DNA of 64,000 bases from JAIEPW01 sp964471915. Lineage in GTDB: Bacteria > Acidobacteriota > Terriglobia > Bryobacterales > Bryobacteraceae. Every line of letters starts with the position of its first letter. Positions within the stretch are counted from its first letter, which is position 1. Positions 41,172 through 49,472 of this stretch are shown piece by piece. The notes beneath the pieces are model-generated. The model saw nothing but the letters and a program-made list of their open reading frames with translations. It was not told where the DNA came from and did not search any database. The DNA lies in the NCBI GenBank assembly GCA_964471915.1, contig CAYYID010000016.1, forward strand, positions 35,319-99,318. Reading direction: 5' to 3'. Both the position numbers and the translations under genes were made by a program.

Positions 41172-42278
41172 CTAGCGCACCAGCGCCGTTTCCGGCTCCC
41201 GCTCCAGCATCCGCGCACGCTCCCGCGCCGCCCGCCAGATCCGCACCTTCCAGATCCCCACCGACATCGCCACCATCGCCAGAATGAGCGCCACCGACGC
41301 CAGTCCGATCTGCCACGGATTCAGCGCGCCCTTCCAGGACTGGAACCAGCGGCCATAGGTCAGCTCGATATGGACCCAATACACGGCCAGCGACGTGGTG
41401 CCGAGCTGCCGGATCCAGCTCCACCCGGGATTCGAGAGATACTCGGTCCAGAGATAGGCGAACGAGGCGAGCAGCAGCAGGATCCCCAGCTTGCACAGCG
41501 TCAGCATCGGCGAGTCCAGCCAGAACTCGGACTTCGGATAGAGCGAGTAAGGATTGTCGGCCCAATACCGCCCCACGAACAGAAACCCGAACCCGAGCAG
41601 CGCCGACCATTGCATCACCCGGGGAATGTCATTGGGACGCATCATGCGTAGCGCGCTGCCCGCCGCGACGCCGAAAGCCAGGAACGCGCTCCAGGGGAAG
41701 ATCGAGAAGCCGGTAGGACTCGGCACCACGTAGGCGGCGAGGAACGCCGGCGCCGCCGAAAGGTCGAGCCCGGAAACCAGCGGCGCCGCGAAGGCGATCG
41801 CAAAGCCGCACGCCGCGGCGACCCGTGCCCGCCGCTCCGTCTCCAGCACCGCGCAGAGCGCCAGCAGCGCCATGGTGACGCCCATGCAGTTCAGAATGTC
41901 GACTTTCAACAGATCCCGCCACGAGCTGGCGGGCAGGGACGTGAGGTACATCTGCAGCCGGAACAGCACCGCCAGAACCAACAGGTACCGCGCCCGGTGC
42001 AGCGCCGCGCCGATCTTGCCCCAGAACGACAGCCGCTGCCGCTCGCCCCGGTCCATGCCCATCGCGAAGGTGATCCCGGTCAGGAACAGGAAGATCGCCG
42101 GCGTGATGCCGCCGAAGAACTGGGAGAGCACGTACGGAGCGCTCTGGCGATCCGCGGCCGGCGTGAAGGCGTCAAAGGTATGCCCCTGGAGCATGATCAC
42201 GGCCCCGAGGCCGCGGAACCAGTCCAGGAAGTCCAGGCGGGATTTTTCGCGATCCATCACTTCACTGAGAATCGTCAC
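41172..42278 (-). CDS. HGSNAT/DUF1624-like membrane acyltransferase
   Basis: A 368-residue protein with about ten transmembrane helices. The start SRLDFLDWFRGLGAVIMLQGHTFDAF contains the RxxxLDxxRGxxxxxMxxxH pattern of heparan-alpha-glucosaminide N-acetyltransferase catalytic domains and related acyltransferases; the His is the likely acyl carrier. FFGGITPAIFLFLTGITFAMG follows. It probably acetylates a glycan or lipid across the membrane; the substrate is unknown. It ends one base from the convergent DUF3368 gene. Confidence 0.75.
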   Translation of the reverse strand: MTILSEVMDREKSRLDFLDWFRGLGAVIMLQGHTFDAFTPAADRQSAPYVLSQFFGGITPAIFLFLTGITFAMGMDRGERQRLSFWGKIGAALHRARYLLVLAVLFRLQMYLTSLPASSWRDLLKVDILNCMGVTMALLALCAVLETERRARVAAACGFAIAFAAPLVSGLDLSAAPAFLAAYVVPSPTGFSIFPWSAFLAFGVAAGSALRMMRPNDIPRVMQWSALLGFGFLFVGRYWADNPYSLYPKSEFWLDSPMLTLCKLGILLLLASFAYLWTEYLSNPGWSWIRQLGTTSLAVYWVHIELTYGRWFQSWKGALNPWQIGLASVALILAMVAMSVGIWKVRIWRAARERARMLEREPETALVR

Positions 42279-42309
42279 GCCGGGACCCTTTCCCCACCCC
42301 CGCGGACGC

Positions 42310-43017
42310 TTATTTGCCGGGATATTCCTTCTTCACCCCGGCCGGCAGCTTCGGCTCCAGCGCGGTGTCCGCGAGCCCCGAATTGAACTGCTGGTCCGCG
42401 TAGCGGATCAGAATCGTATCTCCTGACTTTTGATGCAGTTTCTCCTGCACCGGATGCGGACTGTTCTCCGGTATCCACAGCTCGACCCGGGTCAGATAGT
42501 TGCGCGCTTCCCCGGACTTCGGCGTCAGTTCCAGACGCTGCGCCTTCGCGCCGCCAACCGGCTCCATACCCAGCAACTTGATCGAATAGTTCTTCTGCAG
42601 CTCCGCCGCCGAGGTCCCGAACCCGAGCAGCAGGAACTGGTACAACTGGTCGCCCTGCTTGCCGAGTTCGTAAATCTGCACCGTGTTGATCTTCGGCAGG
42701 AAGATCCAGACTTCCTTGTCCCGCAAGACCACCGTCTTCACGTCGGGCTGCGTGTACTCGATCAGCCCGCGAACCTTCGCCTTGATCCGCTTCAGCTTCA
42801 GGGTACCGCTGGACTCGGTCGTCTCCTTGATCACCGCCGTGTACTCGGTCCAGGTGACCTTCGCGGCCATGCTCGCAAAGCTCTGCGCGCCGGTGTCGAT
42901 CCTTGCGAGCACCGCCGCCAGCGCATCCGGCTGCGTGGAGGCGGGCGCGGCCAGCGCCAGGCCCAGGGTTACGACGAAGGCGATCGGTCTCATGAAGGAT
43001 GGGATGCGCGCCGTCAC
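42310..43017 (-). CDS. LolA-like outer-membrane lipoprotein carrier
   Basis: A 235-residue secreted protein with a signal peptide (IAFVVTLGLALAAPAST). The body has the LolA/LolB half-barrel pattern: FASMAAKVTWTEYTAVIKETTESSGTLKLKRIKAKVRGLIEYTQPDVKTVVLRDKEVWIFLPKINTVQIYELG, i.e. the tract that in LolA reads as substrate-shielding strands, followed by LTPKSGEARNYLTRVELWIPE. It probably carries lipoproteins or other lipids across the periplasm. The ATG at 43017 overlaps the stop of the preceding small membrane gene; an internal ATG at 42993 is an alternative. Confidence 0.75.
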   Translation of the reverse strand: MTARIPSFMRPIAFVVTLGLALAAPASTQPDALAAVLARIDTGAQSFASMAAKVTWTEYTAVIKETTESSGTLKLKRIKAKVRGLIEYTQPDVKTVVLRDKEVWIFLPKINTVQIYELGKQGDQLYQFLLLGFGTSAAELQKNYSIKLLGMEPVGGAKAQRLELTPKSGEARNYLTRVELWIPENSPHPVQEKLHQKSGDTILIRYADQQFNSGLADTALEPKLPAGVKKEYPGK

Positions 43018-43358
43018 GGGTTCGTGTACGCCAGATAGCCCCGAATGTCTTTCTCAGCGTCGAAGATCGGCTCCACGCGCACCGACTTCGGGGTCTTGTT
43101 GGTCTTCGAGCGGATCAGCGCCGCGGCCCGCTCCTTCCACTGCGACTCGGGCAACGCCGAGAGCAGGTCGGGCTCGATCCAGTAGGCAATGGCGCCATGC
43201 TCGCCCTGCGTGAGGACGACGCTCGAAGGTTTGGGCTGGTCCTTGAAGAAATCGCGCGGCGTGACGAAGATGAATCCCAGAATGAGCGCGACCACCAGGT
43301 CATACTGCCAGCTGGCGCGCGGGAACTCCCAAAAGATCAGTTTCCAGAACCCCGTCAC
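43014..43358 (-). CDS. Small membrane-anchored protein of unknown function
   Basis: A 114-residue protein starting at GTG 43358. One transmembrane helix (about residues 19-36, YDLVVALILGFIFVTP) is followed by a soluble domain (VVLTQGEHGAIAYWIEPDLLSALPESQWKERAAALI, then VRVEPIFDAEKDIRGYLAYT). I recall similar short proteins next to LolA-like genes in Acidobacteria, but cannot name a family. Its stop overlaps the LolA-like start (ATGA), so they are co-translated. The frame is open further upstream, but there it is antisense to the end of lexA. Confidence 0.6.
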   Translation of the reverse strand: MTGFWKLIFWEFPRASWQYDLVVALILGFIFVTPRDFFKDQPKPSSVVLTQGEHGAIAYWIEPDLLSALPESQWKERAAALIRSKTNKTPKSVRVEPIFDAEKDIRGYLAYTNP

Positions 43359-43386
43359 TGGGCTTATTTTAGCAGGGCGCCGGGCC

Positions 43387-44016
43387 TTAGTACTTGCGCA
43401 GCACCGCCAGCACGCGCCCCTGGATCTCCAGCCGGTCGGCCGGCACATAGATGGGCTGCATCGACGCGTTCGCCGGCTGCAGGCGCACCCGGTCGCCCGG
43501 CTCCCGGTAAAAGCGCTTCAACGTGGTTTCCGCGCCGTCCACCATCGCCACCACGATGTCGCCCTCGGTGACGCGCGCCGTCCGCTCCACCAGCACGAAG
43601 TCGCCGGAGCAGATATGGTCCTCGATCATCGAATCGCCGCGCACCTGCAGCGCATAGGTATTCGGATCGCCGACGTAATCCTGGAACGAGAGCGTCTCCT
43701 GCCCGGCAATCGCCTCCACCGGAGAACCCGCCGCAATCCGGCCCAGCAGCGGCACATCGAGCGACGGGGAGGAATAGCTCGCGTACTGGCGGACCTCGTT
43801 CGAGTACTTCGGCGTCACTTCCAGCGAGCGTGTCTGATTGAAGCCGCGCCGCAGGTACCCTTTCGATTCCAGCGCCAGGATATGCTTGTGGATCGTCGCC
43901 AGCGAGGCCAGGCTCAGGCCCTCCGCGATCTCCTCGTAGCTGGGACTGTAGCCGTGCTTGTCGACGAACGCGGCCAGAAAGTCCAGAACATCCTTCTGCC
44001 TTTTTGTGATGGCCAT
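43387..44016 (-). CDS. lexA: LexA repressor
   Basis: A 209-residue SOS repressor. Winged-helix DNA-binding domain about residues 1-70 (TKRQKDVLDFLAAFVDKHGYSPSYEEIAEGL, SLASLATIHKHILALESKGYL). Self-cleavage site A96-G97 (RIAAGSP), catalytic S129 (RGDSM) and K167 (TTLKRF) are all present, so RecA-stimulated autocleavage should work. A promoter TTGACA-17-CATACT ends about ten bases before the ATG and no ribosome-binding site is seen, suggesting a nearly leaderless message. No known LexA box could be recognised by eye. Confidence 0.95.
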   Translation of the reverse strand: MAITKRQKDVLDFLAAFVDKHGYSPSYEEIAEGLSLASLATIHKHILALESKGYLRRGFNQTRSLEVTPKYSNEVRQYASYSSPSLDVPLLGRIAAGSPVEAIAGQETLSFQDYVGDPNTYALQVRGDSMIEDHICSGDFVLVERTARVTEGDIVVAMVDGAETTLKRFYREPGDRVRLQPANASMQPIYVPADRLEIQGRVLAVLRKY

Positions 44017-44025
44017 GGTACGGCC

Positions 44026-44054
44026 AGTATGGGCGAAGAAAGAGAGAATGTCAA
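44026..44054 (-). promoter_or_regulatory. lexA promoter
   Basis: TTGACA (44054-44049), a 17-bp spacer and CATACT (44031-44026) on the minus strand give near-consensus sigma-70 elements. Start of transcription would fall two to four bases before the ATG at 44016. Confidence 0.65.
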
Positions 44055-44085
44055 GCCCGGAATGTCTTCCGAATCAGCGGACTGC

Positions 44086-44124
44086 CGGAAAAAGATAAAG
44101 GGCCGCCCGCAATTCGGGCGGCCC
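44086..44124 (-). terminator. Intrinsic terminator after the DUF4394 gene
   Basis: GGGCCGCCCG (44100-44109) and CGGGCGGCCC (44115-44124) form a perfect 10-bp stem with loop CAATT. On the minus strand it is followed by CTTTATCTTTTTCC. It lies between the DUF4394 stop and the lexA promoter and insulates lexA. Confidence 0.85.
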
Positions 44125-44144
44125 TGACATGCTCCGCAGCCCGG

Positions 44145-44957
44145 CTACTGCGCTACCGCCAGCGCCGAAATCTGGTCGAACGCCGTCTCTCCGAGCATTG
44201 TCGCGGCGCCCGTCGCCAGGTCCAGCCGGTACAACTGGCTGAACCGCGAGTCCGTGAACCGTCCCATCAGGTACGCCACGCCGGTGCGGCCCGAGATGTC
44301 GAACCCGAGGATCTGCGTGAAGCCCAGCCGCACCGGCGCCACCGGCTTCAGCACCCCGTCGTTCGGCGGATCCTGGGTCACCAGCATCCCCCGCGCGGCT
44401 TCGATGTTGTAGAGCGTCGTCGTCGTGGCCCCGGCGAAGCTGTTGGTGTAGGCCGACGCGATCGCCGTGGCCTGCGGCGGGGCCGGCTGTCCCGCGGCGG
44501 GAGCCGCGTACGCCAGGTCGCCATCCTTCCGCACCAGGCGTCCCGTGTCGGGATGCACCCGCAGGTTCAGGCCCGTGTTCGAGACGATCCGGATCCGGTC
44601 CACCGTCGGATTGAAGTCGAAGCCGAATTCGGTGCCGGTGAGTGGCGCGAACGGCTCCCCCGCCACGGGACGCGCGAACACCGAAGCCGGATCGGCCAGG
44701 TTCAGAATGTAGATCCGCGCGGTGGAGCCGAGCGCGTAAAGCTGACCCGTCGCCGGCCGGACATCGATGCCCAGAATGACTTCCCCGGGCTGCAGCCCGC
44801 GGATGGGCCGGATCGACTGCAGGAACGACGGCAGATCGCTGTCGAAGCTGATCAACTGCGAACGGTTGTCGACGGCGTAGAGCAGCTCGGCGCGCGCGGC
44901 GGGCACGAGCAAGGCGGCGGCGAGGCCGCAGAGAACTGCCGGACGAAGTGAAAACAT
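44145..44957 (-). CDS. Secreted DUF4394 protein
   Basis: A 270-residue protein with a signal peptide (RPAVLCGLAAALLVPAARA). The body has the DUF4394 pattern: ELLYAVDNRSQLISFDSDLPS, VILGIDVRPATGQLYALGS, GTEFGFDFNPTVDRIRIVSNTGLNLRVHPDTG, and TTLYNIEAARGMLVTQDPPNDG, ending QLYRLDLATGAATMLGE. This is a beta-propeller-like extracellular protein of unknown role. The ATG at 44957 has GGAGG seven bases upstream; the ATG at 44978 lacks one. A strong terminator follows. Confidence 0.85.
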   Translation of the reverse strand: MFSLRPAVLCGLAAALLVPAARAELLYAVDNRSQLISFDSDLPSFLQSIRPIRGLQPGEVILGIDVRPATGQLYALGSTARIYILNLADPASVFARPVAGEPFAPLTGTEFGFDFNPTVDRIRIVSNTGLNLRVHPDTGRLVRKDGDLAYAAPAAGQPAPPQATAIASAYTNSFAGATTTTLYNIEAARGMLVTQDPPNDGVLKPVAPVRLGFTQILGFDISGRTGVAYLMGRFTDSRFSQLYRLDLATGAATMLGETAFDQISALAVAQ

Positions 44958-45050
44958 AGGGTCCTCCGATTCGTGCATTTCGCCCCCTTTGAGCGGGGGT
45001 TCGTGGATGGGTACGCGATCCGGGCCGGATCGGATGTTAGCCTGAAAGAA

Positions 45051-46538
45051 ATGTCGAAATGGGCGATTCTATTGCTGCCGCTGGCGCTGGCGGCGCAATC
45101 CCTGAAGGACTTCGAGAAGCGCGTTACCGAGTTCACGCTGGCCAACGGGCTGCACTTCATCGTCGTGGAGCGGCACGACGCGCCGGTAGCCTCGTTCCAT
45201 ACCTATGTCAACGCCGGGTCCGTGGACGACCCCAAGGGCCAGACCGGTATGGCGCACATGTTCGAGCACATGGCCTTCAAGGGCACCGACACGATCGGCA
45301 CCAGGAACTGGCCGCTCGAGAAACAGGCGCTCGCCGAAGTCGAGAGCGCGTATGACCGGCTGGATCAGGAGAAGCGCAAGGGCCGCCGCGCGGACCCTGC
45401 GCGCGTCAAGCAGCTCGAGGCCGCGCTCAAGGCCGCCATCGAGAAGGCCGACGGTCAGGTCGCCTCGAACGAGTTCGACCGGATCATCGAAGAGAGCGGC
45501 GCCGTCGGGCTCAATGCCGGCACCGCGATGGACGAAACGACCTACTTCTATAGCCTGCCTTCCAACAAGACCGAGCTGTGGTTCCTGCTCGAAAGCCAGC
45601 GCTTCCTGCGGCCCGTGCTCCGCGAGTTCTACAAGGAACGCGACGTGGTCCGCGAAGAGCGCCGCATGCGCATCGAGTCCAGTCCCCAGGGCAAGCTGGT
45701 GGAGGCGCTGATCGCCGCCGCTTTCACCGCGCATCCCTACCGCAACATGCCGGGCGGCTGGGCCTCCGACATCGACAGCCTGCGCGCCAAAGACGCCCAG
45801 GAGTTCTACAAGCGCTACTACGTGCCCGCCAACATCACCATCGGCATCGCGGGCGACGTGGATCCGAAGCAGGTGCGCGCCTTCGCCGAGAAATACTTCG
45901 GTCCGCTGGCGCCGGGACCCCTGCCGCCGCCGGTGGTCACCGTGGAGCCGCCCCAGGAAGGCGAGCGCCGCGTCACCGTCGAGTCGCCCTCGCAGCCGCT
46001 GCTGCTCTTCGGCTACCCCACGCCCGAAGCCACGCACCCCGACGACACCGCGCTCGATGTCCTGAGCCTGATCCTCAGTAGCGGCCGCACCGGACGCCTC
46101 TACAAAGAGCTGGTGGTCGAAAAGAAGCTCGCGCTGGGCGCCTCCAGCCAGACCGGATTTCCGGGCGCCAAGTACCCGGGCCTCTTCCTCGTCTTCGTGG
46201 TGCCCTCTGCCGGACACACGGTTGACGAAAACGAGAAGGCCACGCTCGCCATCATTGAGAAGCTGCGCACCGAAAAGGTGGACGCCGCCACGCTGGCGCG
46301 CGTCAAGACCCAGATCCGCGCCTCGGTGATCCGCAAGCTTGCCAACAACGCGGGCCTCGCCGCCGAACTCCCCTCCTACCACGTCGCCTACGGCGACTGG
46401 CGCAAGCTGTTCACCGTCATCGAGGAGGTCGACAAGGTGACGGCCGACGACGTGCAACGCGTGGCGCGGAAGTACCTCGTCCCGCAGCGGCGCACGGTGG
46501 CCCATACCGTGACCCCCGCGAAAGGAGAAGGACAATGA
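45051..46538 (+). CDS. Secreted M16 zinc peptidase, catalytic partner
   Basis: A 495-residue M16 peptidase with a signal peptide (AILLLPLALAAQS). The zinc motif is intact: H69-M-F-E72-H73, with downstream REFYKERDVVREERRM supplying the third acidic ligand. A lysine-rich insert (about residues 90-145: LDQEKRKGRRADPARVKQLEAAL) interrupts the N-domain, as is usual in this secreted subgroup. The next gene starts inside its stop (ATGA at 46535) and encodes an M16 protein lacking the zinc site, so the two most likely form a heterodimer. Confidence 0.9.
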   Translation: MSKWAILLLPLALAAQSLKDFEKRVTEFTLANGLHFIVVERHDAPVASFHTYVNAGSVDDPKGQTGMAHMFEHMAFKGTDTIGTRNWPLEKQALAEVESAYDRLDQEKRKGRRADPARVKQLEAALKAAIEKADGQVASNEFDRIIEESGAVGLNAGTAMDETTYFYSLPSNKTELWFLLESQRFLRPVLREFYKERDVVREERRMRIESSPQGKLVEALIAAAFTAHPYRNMPGGWASDIDSLRAKDAQEFYKRYYVPANITIGIAGDVDPKQVRAFAEKYFGPLAPGPLPPPVVTVEPPQEGERRVTVESPSQPLLLFGYPTPEATHPDDTALDVLSLILSSGRTGRLYKELVVEKKLALGASSQTGFPGAKYPGLFLVFVVPSAGHTVDENEKATLAIIEKLRTEKVDAATLARVKTQIRASVIRKLANNAGLAAELPSYHVAYGDWRKLFTVIEEVDKVTADDVQRVARKYLVPQRRTVAHTVTPAKGEGQ

Positions 46539-48583
46539 GAGCGCTGCTCCTCCTCGCCGGCGCCGTGACGCTGGCCGCCCAGACCGCCGCACCTTCCTAT
46601 AAGGCGCTGAAATTCCCGCCGCTGAAGCCGGTCCAGATCCCGGAGCCCGTGGTGCACACCCTGCCCAACGGCCTCAAGATCTACCTGCTCGAGAACCACG
46701 AGCTGCCGTTGATCAACGGCGTGGCCCTGGTGCGGACCGGCAACCTCTTCGATCCGCGGGATAAGCGCGGCCTGGCCGAGCTGACCGGCATGGTGATGCG
46801 TACCGGCGGCACCAGGTCCCGCACCGGCGAGCAGCTCGACGAACTGCTCGAAGGCCTCGCGGCGAGCGTCGAAAGCTCCATCGGGGAGACCAGCGCCTCG
46901 GTGAGTTTCTCCGCGCTGCGCGAGAGCGCGGAGCCCGTGCTCGGCGTGCTGCGCGAGCTGCTGGCCGAGCCCGGCTTCCGTGCCGACAAGTTCGACCTCG
47001 CCAAGAAGCAGTACCGCAGCTCCATCGCCCGCCGCAACGACGAGCCCGACCAGATCACCGGCCGCGAATTTCCCGCCCTGGTCTACGGCAAGGACAATCC
47101 CTACGGCTGGCCCACCGAGTACGAGCACATCGACCGGATCCAGCGCGAGGACCTCGTGAAGTTCCACGAGCGCTATTTCTTCCCGGCCAACACCCTGATC
47201 GCCGTCTTCGGCGACTTCAACACCGCCGAGATGAAAGCCCGCCTGGAGACCCTCTTCGGCACCTGGACGGCGCGGCAGGATCCGGCGCCGCCGTTCCCCG
47301 CCGTCACCGCCCAGCCCGCGCCAGGGATCTTCCTGGCCGAAAAGCCCGACGTCACCCAGACCTTCTTTGAGATCGGACACCTGGGCGGCCGCCTGAAGGA
47401 CGCCGATTATCCCGCTCTCGAAGTGGCGGCGAACATCCTGGGCAGCGGGTTCTCCAGCCGCCTGTTCAGCCGCGTCCGCACCAAGCTCGGCTACGCCTAC
47501 ACGGTGGGGGCGTCCTGGGGCGCGAACTACAACCACCCTGGCCTCTTCCGCATCTCAGGCAGCACCAAGTCGCAGTCCACCGCCGAAACCATCGAGGTGA
47601 TCCGCGAAGAGGTCGGCAAGATGCGCGACGCTGAAGTTACCGATCAGGAACTCGCCACCGCCAAGCAGACCGTGCTGAACAGCTTCGTCTTCTTCTTCGA
47701 CAATCCCGCCAAGACGCTCTCGCGGCTCCTGCAGTACGAATACCAGGGCTATCCCAAGGACTTCCTGTTCGCCTACCAGAAAGCCGTCGCCGGCGTCTCG
47801 AAGGCGGACGTGCTCCGCGTGGCGCGCCAGTATTGGAAGCCCGAGAACTTCACCGTGCTCGCCGTCGGCAACCCGAAGGAGTTCGGGCGGCCGCTCGACT
47901 CGGTGGGCAAGGTCCAGAAAGTGGATCTCACCATTCCCGAGCCGAAGAGCGACGCGGCGCCGGCCACCGCCGAGTCGGCGGCGCGCGGCGCGGCTCTGCT
48001 CCAGAAAGCCCAGCAGGCGCTCGGCGGCGTCGACAAGCTCAAGGCGGTCGCCGACGCCACCCGCACCATCGAAATGAAGGTCGTCTCCGGACCAGGCAGC
48101 GGCATGGTGCTAAAGCAGAAGACCTACTACGCCGGGGTCCACCTGCGGCAGGAGCAGGAGCTGCCGTTCGGCAAGGTCACCGTGTACTCGGATGGCGCCG
48201 CGGGCTGGCTGGCGACGCCCCAGGGCGTTCAGGCGATGCCGGGCGTCGTGCTCGAGCAGGTGAAGGCCGAGTCGGCGCGCCTGCTGCCGCGCCTGCTCGC
48301 CGGCGCGGCCGCCAATGCCGTGGGCCCGGCGGCGTTCGAGATCGGCGGCGTCAAGGTCGAGATCGACGAAGCGACCGGACTGCCGAAGAAGCTCTCCTAC
48401 CGGTCGCCGGGCACCCCCGGCGAGGTCGAGGAGGTGCTCGCCGACTGGCGCGACGCCGGCGGCTTGAAGCTGCCCTTCGCCATCACCATGAACCAGGGCG
48501 GCGCGAAGATGGCCGAAGTGGCGGTGAAGGAATACACGCTCAACAGCGGTCTCAAGGCCGAGGAGCTGGCCAAGAAGCCCTGA
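46535..48583 (+). CDS. Secreted M16-like protein lacking the zinc site, with extra C-terminal domain
   Basis: A 682-residue protein with a signal peptide (ALLLLAGAVTLAAQ). Two M16 halves cover about residues 35-460. Where active members have HxxEH this one reads GLAEL (79-83), so the zinc site is absent; GFSSRLFSRVRTKLGYAYTVGASW, the substrate-binding R/Y segment, is present. It should therefore be the non-catalytic partner of the preceding enzyme. Residues about 480-680 form an added domain (LQKAQQALGGVDKLKAVADATRTIEMKV) resembling the LolA-like protein at 49473. Overlaps the catalytic gene by four bases. Confidence 0.85.
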   Translation: MRALLLLAGAVTLAAQTAAPSYKALKFPPLKPVQIPEPVVHTLPNGLKIYLLENHELPLINGVALVRTGNLFDPRDKRGLAELTGMVMRTGGTRSRTGEQLDELLEGLAASVESSIGETSASVSFSALRESAEPVLGVLRELLAEPGFRADKFDLAKKQYRSSIARRNDEPDQITGREFPALVYGKDNPYGWPTEYEHIDRIQREDLVKFHERYFFPANTLIAVFGDFNTAEMKARLETLFGTWTARQDPAPPFPAVTAQPAPGIFLAEKPDVTQTFFEIGHLGGRLKDADYPALEVAANILGSGFSSRLFSRVRTKLGYAYTVGASWGANYNHPGLFRISGSTKSQSTAETIEVIREEVGKMRDAEVTDQELATAKQTVLNSFVFFFDNPAKTLSRLLQYEYQGYPKDFLFAYQKAVAGVSKADVLRVARQYWKPENFTVLAVGNPKEFGRPLDSVGKVQKVDLTIPEPKSDAAPATAESAARGAALLQKAQQALGGVDKLKAVADATRTIEMKVVSGPGSGMVLKQKTYYAGVHLRQEQELPFGKVTVYSDGAAGWLATPQGVQAMPGVVLEQVKAESARLLPRLLAGAAANAVGPAAFEIGGVKVEIDEATGLPKKLSYRSPGTPGEVEEVLADWRDAGGLKLPFAITMNQGGAKMAEVAVKEYTLNSGLKAEELAKKP

Positions 48584-48633
48584 CCGGCAGCGCGTAATGA
48601 CAACGTCGGTACGAGCTGCTACCGTAGAAAGGC

Positions 48634-48918
48634 ATGCCGGACGCCGCAGCCGCACCCAAGCGAGACGCACTAAATCTTCGCATCCGCCCGGAACTCCGGG
48701 CGCTGATTGACCAGGCTGCGTCCCTCGCCGGCAAGACCCGCACGGACTTCGTGCTCGACGCCGCCCGCCGCGCCGCCGAGGACACTCTGCTCGACCGGAC
48801 CGTCTTTGCCGTCGAGCCCCGCGTGTTCGCCGAGTTCCTCGCCCGCCTGGACGCGCCGCCGCGGCCGAACCAGCGTCTCCGCCGCGCGCTCACTTCACCC
48901 GCGCCATGGGAGAAGTAA
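48634..48918 (+). CDS. DUF1778 (TacA-type) antitoxin
   Basis: A 94-residue protein with the DUF1778 pattern: DALNLRIRPELRALIDQAASLAGKTRTDFVLDAARRAAEDTLLDRTVFAV, a ribbon-helix-helix DNA-binding domain, followed by a C-terminal toxin-neutralising tail (FAEFLARLDAPPRPNQRLRRAL). It overlaps the start of a GNAT toxin by 13 bp, the standard TacA-TacT order, and should autoregulate the operon. The antitoxin is intact, whereas the toxin is frameshifted. Confidence 0.88.
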   Translation: MPDAAAAPKRDALNLRIRPELRALIDQAASLAGKTRTDFVLDAARRAAEDTLLDRTVFAVEPRVFAEFLARLDAPPRPNQRLRRALTSPAPWEK

Positions 48919-49426
48919 GCAGCCTCGCGGCACCCGTGCCGCTCGCGGACGCTCACCGGCTCGACGACTTCCATTCGGCGGAGCCTTCCCTCGACGAGTG
49001 GTTGCGCCGCCGCGCGCGCGCCAACCAGGTGAGCGGCGCCACCCGCACCTACGTCGTGTGCGCCGGCGGCGTCCGCGTGGTTGCCTATTACTCGCTCGCC
49101 TCGGGCGTGGTGACCGTCGCCGCCGCGCCGGGCGCTTCCGCCGCAACATGCCGGACCCGATTCCCGTCGCCGTCCTGGCCCGCCTCGCCGTGGACCAGGC
49201 CTGGCAAGGCCAGGGGCTGGGCCGGTCGCTCTTTCGTGATGCCGCGCAAAGGGTAGCCCGGGCTGCCGGCCTCATCGGGATTCGCGGCATCGTCGTCCAC
49301 GCCATCTCCGCGGACGCTCGCCGTTTCTATGAGGCGCTCGGCTTCACCGCCAGCCCCCGGGAACCGATGACGCTCCTGGTCACGCTCGCCGATGTGCGGC
49401 ACATCCTCGGTTACGAGCACCCGTAG
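48906..49426 (+). pseudogene. GNAT (TacT-type) toxin, frameshifted near 49135
   Basis: The first 85 residues (LDDFHSAEPSLDEWLRRRARANQVSGATRTYVVC, then VVAYYSLASGVVTVAAAPG) match the N-half of TacT-like acetyltransferases. The C-half sits in another frame: RFRRNMPDPIPVAVLARLAVDQAWQGQGLGRSLFRDA, with the acetyl-CoA loop QGQGLG, then GIVVHAISADARRFYEALGF. Restoring one C in the GGCGC run near 49130-49140 would join them. These toxins block translation by acetylating aminoacyl-tRNA. As written the toxin is dead, either by decay or by an assembly indel. Confidence 0.8.
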
Positions 49427-49472
49427 CCGCGCCCGCACCGCCGTAGGCGCCGTGGCACAATGGCCCTTGTCC

